Source: Candidatus Avelusimicrobium alvi
Lineage (GTDB): Bacteria > Elusimicrobiota > Elusimicrobia > Elusimicrobiales > Elusimicrobiaceae
DNA length: 6,463 nucleotides
Assembly: GCA_002329395.1 (NCBI GenBank)
Contig: DCTQ01000109.1
Coordinates: forward strand, 1 to 6,463
Direction of reading: 5' to 3'
Under the pieces are notes generated by a model. That model was given only the letters and a program-made list of their open reading frames with translations. It was not told where the DNA came from and did no database searches. A program made the translations under genes and the position numbers. Of the stretch, positions 1-5,060 are shown one piece after another (position 1 is the first letter of the stretch; every line of letters begins with the position of its first letter).

Positions 1-70
1 CGCGAAACCAGGATAAACTTTCCGTCGGGCGTAATATAACCCAGGTCGGAAAGTTTATCCTGGTTTCGCG
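1..70. repeat. Perfect 24-bp inverted repeat at the window start, probable fold-back contig end
   Basis: Bases 1-24 are the exact reverse complement of 47-70, separated by a 22-nt spacer (25-46). Translating the reverse strand from 50 to 1 gives SDLGYITPDGKFILVSR. The direct arm in the plus-strand gene frame gives GKFILVSR followed by SNTTLLPPGK. The reverse-strand peptide is therefore the natural upstream continuation of the plus-strand gene and matches the end of a DUF4912 domain. The junction sits at a 4-nt shared CGGA (47-50). This is best explained by a strand-switch chimera or assembly fold-back rather than a genomic hairpin. It is not a terminator: there is no T-tract and it lies inside coding sequence. 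Confidence 0.9.
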
Positions 71-548
71 CAGCAACACGACGCTCCTGCCGCCCGGAAA
101 AGTGTCCGACGTGGTGGACGACAAGTGGATGGTGGTGGAAGGCGACTTCCAGAAACTCTTAAAACTCGCGGGCGCGGATTATATCGGCCTGGGAGCCAGC
201 GAACTGATGCACGTGCTGGGCCAGCGCTGGAAACTGACCGAGCTCACCTCCTCCGGCGCGCCGACCTCGTGGTCTTCGTTTACGCTGCACCTGGACAAAG
301 TACAGCCCGAAGAAGATGAAGACATTTGGCTTCAGGCCGACTGTGAAATCATTATCTACGGTTCCGCCTCCAAAAACGCCATCGTGTCCATCAACGGGCA
401 GGATATTGAGTTAAAAGAAGGCAAATTTTCCATCCGCCAGCATCTGCCCGCGGGCAGCGTGGTGGATCTTCCCATCAAAGCGCGCAACGCCAAAGGCGAC
501 AAGACGCGCCAGGTGAACATCAAAGCTCTGCGCGAGCAAGGAAAGTAA
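48..548 (+). CDS. DUF4912 domain-containing protein, 5'-truncated
   Basis: This is the C-terminal 166 residues of a DUF4912 protein of unknown biochemical role. The visible part begins with the end of the DUF4912 domain (GKFILVSRSNTTLLPPGK). A linker with WMVVEGDFQKLLKLAG follows. The last ~70 residues look like a beta-sandwich (IWLQADCEIIIYGSASKNA, then GQDIELKEGKFSIRQHLPAG), as usual in this family. The frame stays open back to base 3, but codons before 48 come from the inverted copy and are not genuine. The GTG at 102 is the first available start codon yet lies inside conserved sequence and has no clear ribosome site, so it is probably not the true start. The stop (546-548) is 1 nt before the GH57 gene, indicating an operon. 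From memory, DUF4912 genes often neighbour GH57/DUF1957 genes, so a role in glycan metabolism is inferred. Confidence 0.82.
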   Translation, partial: GKFILVSRSNTTLLPPGKVSDVVDDKWMVVEGDFQKLLKLAGADYIGLGASELMHVLGQRWKLTELTSSGAPTSWSSFTLHLDKVQPEEDEDIWLQADCEIIIYGSASKNAIVSINGQDIELKEGKFSIRQHLPAGSVVDLPIKARNAKGDKTRQVNIKALREQGK

Positions 549-549
549 T

Positions 550-2172
550 ATGGGAGAAGAAAAAGGCTACTTGGCGCTGGTGCTCCATGCGCACCTGCCG
601 TTTATCAAGCACCCGGAATACCCGGACTTTTTGGAAGAAGACTGGTTTTACGAAGCCATGGTGGAAACGTATATTCCGCTGTTAAACGTATTTGAAAACC
701 TGACCGAAGAAGGCACCGATTTCCGTTTAACGATGTCCCTCACGCCGCCTTTGTGCAATATGATGTCGGACCCGCTTTTAATAGGCCGCTTCCGCCATTA
801 TTTAAACCAGCGCGTGGAGCTTTCCCAAAAAGAGCTCAACCGTACGCAGGGCACGGAGTTTGAAGGCGTCGCGCGGATGTATTTCAACAAGTTCCGCCGC
901 TACCAGGATTTATTTGAAAACCGCTACCACGGCCACGTACTGGAAGGGTTTAAAAAATTCCAGGATATGGGCAAGCTGGAAATCATCACCTGCTGCGCCA
1001 CGCACGGCTATCTGCCGCTGATGGTGCATAAAGAAAGCGTCAACGCGCAGGTGAAAATCGCGGCGCAGGACTACAGAAGCCGCTTCGGCCGCAGCCCCAG
1101 AGGCATTTGGCTGGCCGAATGCGCCTATAATCCCGGCGATGATAAATTTTTAAGAGACGAAGGCATCCGCTTCTTCTTTACCGAATCCCACGGCGTGCTG
1201 CACGGCACCCCGCGCCCGAAATACGGCATTTACGCCCCGGTGTACTGCCCGCAGACCGGCGTGGCCGCCTTTGCGCGCGATATGGAATCGGCCCAGCAGG
1301 TGTGGAGCGCCGAAGCCGGCTACCCCGGCGACCCGCGTTACCGCGAATTTTACCGCGACCTGGGGTACGACCTGGATTACGATTACATCAAGCCCTACCT
1401 TCATTCCGACGGCGTACGCCGCAACATCGGTATGAAGTACCATAAAATTACCGGCAAAGTGGCCCTGAACCAAAAACAGGCCTACAACCCGCACGAGGCG
1501 CGCGAACTGGCCGCCCAGCACGCCGGCAACTTTATGTTCAACCGCCAGAAACAGATTGAATATTTAAGCACCATACTGGACCGCAAGCCGCTCGTGGTGT
1601 CTATGTACGACGCGGAACTCTACGGCCACTGGTGGTACGAAGGCATTGAGTTCTTGGAATACCTGTTCAAGAAAATCTATTACGACCAGAAGGACATTAA
1701 ACTCGTAACCCCCAGCGAATACCTGGAAATGTATCCGGAAAACCAGATGGTGCAGCCTTCCATGTCCTCGTGGGGCGATAAAGGCTACCACGACGTGTGG
1801 CTTAACAGCGGCAACGACTGGATTTACCGCCACCTGATTAAATCCGCCGAGCGCATGATGGAACTGGCCAACAAGTTCCCGAATGCGGACGGCCTGCTGC
1901 GCCGCGCGCTTAACCAGCTTGCGCGCGAGCTGGTGCTGATGCAGTCTTCCGACTGGGCGTTCCTGATGACCACCGGAACCGCCAAGGAATACTCCACCAA
2001 ACGCACCAAAGACCATGTCAAACGCTTCAACGAACTGTACGAACAAATACAGGGCAACCGCATTGACGAAGGCTTCGTCTACGACCTGGAACAGAAAGAC
2101 TCCATCTTCCAGCAAATGGACTACAACGTCTACTCCAGCGCGGCGAAAGAAGCGGTGCTGGCCAAATACTAA
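550..2172 (+). CDS. GH57 family 1,4-alpha-glucan branching enzyme (DUF1957 C-terminal domain)
   Basis: A complete 540-aa cytoplasmic enzyme expected to cut alpha-1,4-glucan and re-attach the chain as an alpha-1,6 branch, in glycogen synthesis. GH57 landmarks appear in order: HAHLPF (residues 13-18), GIWLAECAYNPG (185-196) with probable nucleophile Glu190, YPGDPRYREFYRDLG (258-272), and MYDAELYGHWWYEG (352-365) with probable acid/base Asp354. SSWGDKGY (406-413) and VWLNSGNDW (416-424) hold tryptophans like those needed for branching in archaeal homologues. The helical C-terminal domain contains RELVLMQSSDWAFL (459-472), typical of DUF1957. Length fits the family (~520-560). AAGGAA at 538-543 is a ribosome site 6 nt before the ATG, and the gene starts 1 nt after the DUF4912 stop. 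Some GH57 'branching enzymes' mainly hydrolyse glucan, so amylase activity remains possible. A terminator follows. Confidence 0.93.
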   Translation: MGEEKGYLALVLHAHLPFIKHPEYPDFLEEDWFYEAMVETYIPLLNVFENLTEEGTDFRLTMSLTPPLCNMMSDPLLIGRFRHYLNQRVELSQKELNRTQGTEFEGVARMYFNKFRRYQDLFENRYHGHVLEGFKKFQDMGKLEIITCCATHGYLPLMVHKESVNAQVKIAAQDYRSRFGRSPRGIWLAECAYNPGDDKFLRDEGIRFFFTESHGVLHGTPRPKYGIYAPVYCPQTGVAAFARDMESAQQVWSAEAGYPGDPRYREFYRDLGYDLDYDYIKPYLHSDGVRRNIGMKYHKITGKVALNQKQAYNPHEARELAAQHAGNFMFNRQKQIEYLSTILDRKPLVVSMYDAELYGHWWYEGIEFLEYLFKKIYYDQKDIKLVTPSEYLEMYPENQMVQPSMSSWGDKGYHDVWLNSGNDWIYRHLIKSAERMMELANKFPNADGLLRRALNQLARELVLMQSSDWAFLMTTGTAKEYSTKRTKDHVKRFNELYEQIQGNRIDEGFVYDLEQKDSIFQQMDYNVYSSAAKEAVLAKY

Positions 2173-2192
2173 TTCGCAGGACCAACCGATAT

Positions 2193-2217
2193 CCCCCGGC
2201 ACAGCCGGGGGTTTTTT
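2193..2217 (+). terminator. Rho-independent terminator after the DUF4912-GH57 operon
   Basis: An 8-bp perfect GC stem (CCCCCGGC at 2193-2200 with GCCGGGGG at 2204-2211) with a 3-nt ACA loop is followed by six Ts (2212-2217). It begins 20 nt after the branching-enzyme stop and should end that transcript. Confidence 0.93.
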
Positions 2218-2224
2218 ATATGCC

Positions 2225-2260
2225 AAAGACCTACCGGCCTCCTGGGTCCAAAGGCCCTTT
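2225..2260 (+). repeat. Structured intergenic element, copy 1
   Basis: This element closely resembles 4921-4955: AAGRCCYA, then CCGGC, CCTGGG, CC, and AAAGRCCC. In this copy GACCTA (2228-2233) can pair with TGGGTC (2243-2248) around a 9-nt loop, including one U-G pair. The TGGGTCC strand could instead pair with the following AAAGGCCC, using a GGGTC/GGCCC stem with a CAAA loop. The first and third segments are therefore imperfect direct repeats competing for the middle strand. It lies between the operon terminator and the promoter of the secreted-protein gene. If the promoter predicted at 2281-2286 is used, the element is upstream of the transcript and would act as DNA or belong to readthrough RNA. 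Its function is unknown. Confidence 0.6.
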
Positions 2261-2268
2261 CGGCGGCA

Positions 2269-2286
2269 GATTTATTGTTTTATACT
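2269..2286 (+). promoter_or_regulatory. Putative promoter giving a leaderless transcript of the 2293 gene
   Basis: A -10-like TATACT (2281-2286) lies only 6 nt before the ATG at 2293. Transcription starting ~7 nt after the box would begin at, or within a base or two of, that ATG. No Shine-Dalgarno sequence precedes the ATG and no good -35 box is seen. The upstream 9-mer GATTTATTG (2269-2277) recurs at 4146-4154 before the protease gene, in nearly the same position relative to the start codon. Confidence 0.55.
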
Positions 2287-2292
2287 ATACAT

Positions 2293-3531
2293 ATGAAAAC
2301 ATTTATCTTGCTGTTATCCGCCCTGCTGCTTGCGCTTCCGGCCCCGGCGCAAATTTTGTCCAAACTGCCAAAAGCCGTTTCGCTTTCAAAAATTGAACCC
2401 GCGGTTTCCCGTGCGCTCAACGGCGCCGCACGCAACGCCAAAGCGTTCAACACAGGCCTTTCCTCTTCTTGGACCAAACAGATTTTAAATCAGCGTTTCC
2501 AATTTCAAAGAGAGTACAAAGACGCCCTTGCCCTGCATCAGTATATCCAAAATTTCCGCCCGATTTCGCGAAATGTTCTGCGCCGCCAAATTCAAAGCAT
2601 CGTTATAAACAATACGTTGAGAACGTCTTTGTTAAACCAGTTGAACGAGGAATATTTTACCGGTATGGAACAGGAACTGGAACAATACTTTGACCTTAAC
2701 TCGCAGTTTCCGTTCTTCGCCGCCAGCCGCTCCCCCAATGAAGCGTTTGCGCACTCGGTCAACGAGTATTTAAACACCCACCTGCACAAAGCCCCTTGGC
2801 AGCTGCGCGAGCCGCTTCAATTCGGCGGGATGCGCGCCATCCAACTGCAAATTTCCCGCTATTCGGAAACGGCCTCCCCGCTGGAAGTGGCCGCTAAAAA
2901 CGGCTTAAACGAAGCAGAAGCCAAACGCCTTTTCGCTCTGTATAAACAGGCCGAACCGCTAAACAGAACCATCAAAGAATACATCGCCAAAAAAACGCAT
3001 ACCAAACAGGAAAACAAAGCGTTTTTAACGGCATTGAGCGACCTGCGCCAACTGTACGACGAACTCATTTCTTTTGCAAAAAATTCCTCTTCCGTCAGAG
3101 GCACCGTTGAAATTTACAACAATCTTTTACAAGAAATGAACGCCTTTATCGCTAAAAACCACCGGGCGCCGCTTTGGAAAAACGAGGACGAACGCGCGTT
3201 ATTTTTGCGGTTTGAACCGTTGGTTCTCGCCAACCAGGCCAATATGTTTGAAGAAATCGTGCCGACGCTAACAAAACTGTATGAGATTACGGAGATGTAC
3301 CCGGTGCAAAGGCTGCCGGAATCGGATTGTTTGGAATATGTGCAAGAATTTGTCCAAAAACAGGGGTTTCTGCCCCGTTCCGTAAAAATGCGCGACTTCT
3401 TTGACACCCGTAAAGACGAGCCCATGCTGTTTGAAGCCATGACGTATTGGGAAAGCAACAGCGCCGGCTTTCGGAGCAAGATTCAGCGATTGAGAACCCC
3501 GGGCGAAGACAATTTCCCGCAGTTTTACTAA
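2293..3531 (+). CDS. Secreted protein of unknown function with degenerate internal repeats
   Basis: A 412-aa protein that I do not recognise. Residues 1-20 (MKTFILLLSALLLALPAPAQ) form a clear Sec signal peptide with a likely signal peptidase I site after Ala17 or Ala19. ATG 2293 is chosen over an upstream in-frame TTG (2275) because it puts the signal peptide at the N-terminus and sits just below a -10 box. The mature part is mostly helical and charged. A loose repeat recurs: an aromatic-aliphatic pair (HQYI 82-85, NEYL 157-160, KEYI 228-231, NAFI 283-286, QEFV 351-354), usually followed 6-9 residues later by a proline, then a helical stretch. The best pair is FIAKNHRAP (285-293) with FVQKQGFLP (353-361). 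The mature protein has a single cysteine (346) and no lipobox, membrane segment or catalytic motif. It is probably periplasmic or extracellular, and a binding or structural role is only a guess. It has its own promoter and terminator, so it appears monocistronic. Confidence 0.85.
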   Translation: MKTFILLLSALLLALPAPAQILSKLPKAVSLSKIEPAVSRALNGAARNAKAFNTGLSSSWTKQILNQRFQFQREYKDALALHQYIQNFRPISRNVLRRQIQSIVINNTLRTSLLNQLNEEYFTGMEQELEQYFDLNSQFPFFAASRSPNEAFAHSVNEYLNTHLHKAPWQLREPLQFGGMRAIQLQISRYSETASPLEVAAKNGLNEAEAKRLFALYKQAEPLNRTIKEYIAKKTHTKQENKAFLTALSDLRQLYDELISFAKNSSSVRGTVEIYNNLLQEMNAFIAKNHRAPLWKNEDERALFLRFEPLVLANQANMFEEIVPTLTKLYEITEMYPVQRLPESDCLEYVQEFVQKQGFLPRSVKMRDFFDTRKDEPMLFEAMTYWESNSAGFRSKIQRLRTPGEDNFPQFY

Positions 3532-3540
3532 TCCCGTTCC

Positions 3541-3578
3541 AACAAAAACCCCCGGGTTTGCGCCCGGGGGTTTTTGTT
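3541..3578. terminator. Bidirectional Rho-independent terminator between convergent genes
   Basis: A 16-bp perfect stem pairs 3541-3556 (AACAAAAACCCCCGGG) with 3563-3578 around a 6-nt TTTGCG loop. The GC core is flanked by A-tract and T-tract, so each strand reads as a terminator. It lies 9 nt after the secreted-protein stop and about 15 nt after the greA stop on the other strand, serving both. Confidence 0.95.
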
Positions 3579-3593
3579 TGCGTTAAATTGTTT

Positions 3594-4067
3594 TTATTTG
3601 TATTCCAGTTTAACCAATTTGTACGTTTTGGGTCCGCGCGGCAAAATGGCTTCAAACGTTTCGCCTTCTTTTTTGCCGAGCACCCCGTTGGCCAGCGGCG
3701 ATTTGACGGACAGCAGGCCCTTTTCCGGGTTGGACTCCATAGACCCTACCAGCGTATACGTAAACTCAATACCGGCGGACATATCCTGAATGGTTACGGT
3801 CGCGCCGATGCGCGCTTCGCTCTTGTCCACGGTCAAATCGTCGGTGATTTGCGCGTTTCTCAGGCGCGTTTCCAGTTCCTGGATGCGAATCAAGGTTTCC
3901 GCCTGTTTTTCTTTGGCGGCGTGGTATTCGGCGTTTTCCTTCAAATCCCCCTGCGCGGCGGCATCCCCGATTTCGGTGGAAAGCTGGGCTTTTAAATCTT
4001 TCAAATCTTTCAGCTCGTTTACCAGAGCTTCGTATTTTTTACGGCTTACATAGAATGGTTCAACCAT
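3594..4067 (-). CDS. greA: Transcription elongation factor GreA
   Basis: A complete 157-aa GreA, close to the E. coli length of 158. GreA enters the secondary channel of backtracked RNA polymerase and stimulates transcript cleavage so elongation can resume. Residues ~1-75 form the antiparallel coiled coil. Its tip carries GDLKENAEYHAAKEKQ (40-55), including Asp41 and Glu44, the acidic residues that assist Mg2+ binding at the polymerase active site. The C-terminal FKBP-like domain ends with SPLANGVLGKKEGETFE and a basic/hydrophobic tail. The ATG at 4067-4065 is supported by AAGGAG (complement of 4076-4081) 8 nt upstream. The gene is convergent with the secreted-protein gene, shares its terminator, and is divergent from the protease with 101 bp between them. 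GreB is less likely, given the GreA-like tip motif and size. Confidence 0.96.
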   Translation of the reverse strand: MVEPFYVSRKKYEALVNELKDLKDLKAQLSTEIGDAAAQGDLKENAEYHAAKEKQAETLIRIQELETRLRNAQITDDLTVDKSEARIGATVTIQDMSAGIEFTYTLVGSMESNPEKGLLSVKSPLANGVLGKKEGETFEAILPRGPKTYKLVKLEYK

Positions 4068-4098
4068 AGTGGCAACTCCTTAAAGACTTAACATAGTT

Positions 4099-4127
4099 AG
4101 TGTACTATTTATCCGGCCATATTTCAA
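4099..4127 (-). promoter_or_regulatory. Putative sigma70-type promoter of greA
   Basis: On the minus strand TTGAAA (complement of 4122-4127) is separated by 17 nt from TACACT (complement of 4099-4104). A start near 4092 would give a ~25-nt leader holding the greA ribosome site. The last gene of the window has the same TTGAAA-N17-TAnACT pattern. Confidence 0.6.
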
Positions 4128-4145
4128 CGCCTGTCCCCCAAAAAC

Positions 4146-4161
4146 GATTTATTGCTATAAT
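4146..4161 (+). promoter_or_regulatory. Extended -10 promoter giving a leaderless protease transcript
   Basis: TGCTATAAT (4153-4161) is a perfect extended -10 (TGnTATAAT) ending 7 nt before the protease ATG at 4169. The expected transcription start therefore falls at, or within a base or two of, the A of the ATG. No Shine-Dalgarno sequence and no good -35 is present. The 9-mer GATTTATTG at 4146-4154 is identical to 2269-2277. Confidence 0.65.
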
Positions 4162-4168
4162 CTGGAAT

Positions 4169-4918
4169 ATGACTAAACTCCGGCTGCTTTTTCTTGTCTT
4201 GCTCTTTTGCCCGCCGCCCGCCGCGGCGCAGAACGACCATGTGCGCATCGCCGAAGAAAACGCCCCCGCGGTAGTGGCCGTAAACGTGGTTAAAAAAGAC
4301 GGGTCCACCTTTACGGGCACGGGCTTTGTGGTTACGCCGGACGGCCTCATCGCCACCAGCCGCCACGTATCCGCCGACGCGCTGTATATCAACATTACGT
4401 TTAACAACGGGGCCGTATCCGGCGAAGCCGTCGGCGTGGCCGCCGCCGGCAACGTGGACCTTTCGCTTTTAAAAATATCCGCCCGCAACCTGCCTTATGT
4501 TACGCTGGGCGATTCGGACACCGTCCTCCCCGGCCAGACCATCACCGTCATCGGCAACCCGCGCCGCCTGCAAAACACCATTTCCTCCGGGCTTATCAGC
4601 CAGGTGCGCAAAAAGGCCGACGGCGTGATTTGGCACCAAATCAGCGCGCCCATCTCGCCCAGTTCCAGCGGAAGCCCCGTGTTTGACGAACACGGCCGGG
4701 TCATTTCCGTCGCTTTCGCCAGCTATAAAGGGGAAGGCAACCAAAACCTGAATTTCGCCGTGCCGTCCAACTACCTTTCCGAGCTGGCCCAAGCCGCCGG
4801 CTACGCGCTGCCTTCGCCCGTGGAAGAAACCCGCACAGCCGGCGCGGACGGGAACCCCTTTATTTCCCACATCAAAAAATCGTGGGAAATTCTAAAGAGG
4901 CTGGTCAAAGACCTATAA
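4169..4918 (+). CDS. Exported trypsin-like serine protease (HtrA/S1C type) without PDZ domain
   Basis: A 249-aa protein with a Sec signal peptide (MTKLRLLFLVLLFCPPPAAA, cleavage probably after Ala20), predicted to act in the periplasm or outside the cell. The chymotrypsin fold shows GTGFVVTPDGLIATSRHV (catalytic His66), NVDLSLLKI (Asp97) and ISPSSSGSPVFD (Ser167). The latter replaces the common G-N-S-G-G-P core with S-S-S-G-S-P, but the nucleophile and following Gly168 remain. LNFAVPSNYL (194-203) is the usual closing motif of the HtrA protease domain. DegP/DegS proteins continue into one or two PDZ domains, whereas this one ends in a ~45-residue basic tail. ATG 4169 is chosen over an in-frame ATG at 4100, because the latter puts 23 residues before the signal peptide and lies upstream of the promoter. 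Its likely role is envelope proteolysis or quality control; the substrate is unknown. Confidence 0.88.
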   Translation: MTKLRLLFLVLLFCPPPAAAQNDHVRIAEENAPAVVAVNVVKKDGSTFTGTGFVVTPDGLIATSRHVSADALYINITFNNGAVSGEAVGVAAAGNVDLSLLKISARNLPYVTLGDSDTVLPGQTITVIGNPRRLQNTISSGLISQVRKKADGVIWHQISAPISPSSSGSPVFDEHGRVISVAFASYKGEGNQNLNFAVPSNYLSELAQAAGYALPSPVEETRTAGADGNPFISHIKKSWEILKRLVKDL

Positions 4919-4920
4919 CG

Positions 4921-4955
4921 AAGGCCCAGCCGGCGCCTGGGGCCTAAAGACCCTT
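4921..4955 (+). repeat. Structured intergenic element, copy 2
   Basis: Second copy of the element at 2225-2260, beginning 2 nt after the protease stop codon. GGCCCAG (4923-4929) pairs with CTGGGGCC (4937-4944) around a 7-nt loop with one bulged base. Compared with copy 1, an A-U pair becomes G-C and a U-G becomes C-G, so pairing is kept despite sequence change. TAAAGACCC follows, as in copy 1. The protease 3' end also contains the 9-mer AAAGACCTA (4907-4915), identical to the start of copy 1, within a small GGTC-AAA-GACC hairpin. No T-run follows, so it is a poor intrinsic terminator. Confidence 0.6.
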
Positions 4956-4982
4956 GAAAAATACCCCTCAAACGGGTAGACT
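4954..4982 (+). promoter_or_regulatory. Putative promoter of the last gene
   Basis: TTGAAA (4954-4959), 17 nt, then TAGACT (4977-4982) fits a sigma70-type promoter and mirrors the greA promoter. The predicted start near 4989 would give a ~72-nt leader. TTATAAG occurs at both 4986-4992 and 5041-5047 and could be alternative -10 boxes, but the latter would place the start inside the ribosome site. Confidence 0.5.
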
Positions 4983-4995
4983 ATTTTATAAGTAA

Positions 4996-5030
4996 CCGGC
5001 TCAAGGCGCGAAACCCGCGGCCAAGACCGG
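4996..5030 (+). promoter_or_regulatory. Leader stem-loop upstream of the last gene
   Basis: Within the predicted leader, GGCGCG (5005-5010) pairs with CGCGGCC (5016-5022), with one bulge and an AAACC loop. CCGG at 4996-4999 can pair with CCGG at 5027-5030 to form an outer helix. It ends 21 nt before the GGAG ribosome site (5052-5055). It may stabilise the mRNA or influence translation; no known riboswitch was recognised. Confidence 0.35.
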
Positions 5031-5060
5031 GGAATTGTTATTATAAGCAACGGAGTTTGT

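Noticed and set aside
1..70. The start hairpin as a terminator, telomere-like end or attachment site
   Set aside because: It lies in coding sequence, lacks a T-tract, and its reverse strand encodes the missing part of the same gene, so a chimera is simpler.
1564..2226. 220-aa open frame on the minus strand
   Set aside because: It lies antisense to the GH57 catalytic and C-terminal domains, is hydrophobic low-quality sequence, runs across a terminator and matches no family. It is a shadow of the GC-rich third codon position.
2275..2292. TTG at 2275 as start of the secreted protein
   Set aside because: It would add six residues before the signal peptide and overlaps the likely -10 box. ATG 2293 is better.
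3447..3995. 182-aa open frame on the plus strand
   Set aside because: It is antisense to greA, crosses the bidirectional terminator and has a Phe/Gly/Arg-rich composition typical of antisense reading.
4202..4213. Cys14 of the protease as a lipoprotein lipobox (LLFC)
   Set aside because: Phe at the -1 position does not fit a lipobox, and a good signal peptidase I site (PAAA-Q) follows.
4469..4870. 133-aa open frame on the minus strand
   Set aside because: It is antisense to the protease catalytic domain, with no ribosome site or recognisable motif.
4921..4955. Element copy 2 as the protease terminator
   Set aside because: The stem is followed by TAAAGACCC rather than a T-run, and a near copy sits after a separate, proper terminator at 2193-2217.
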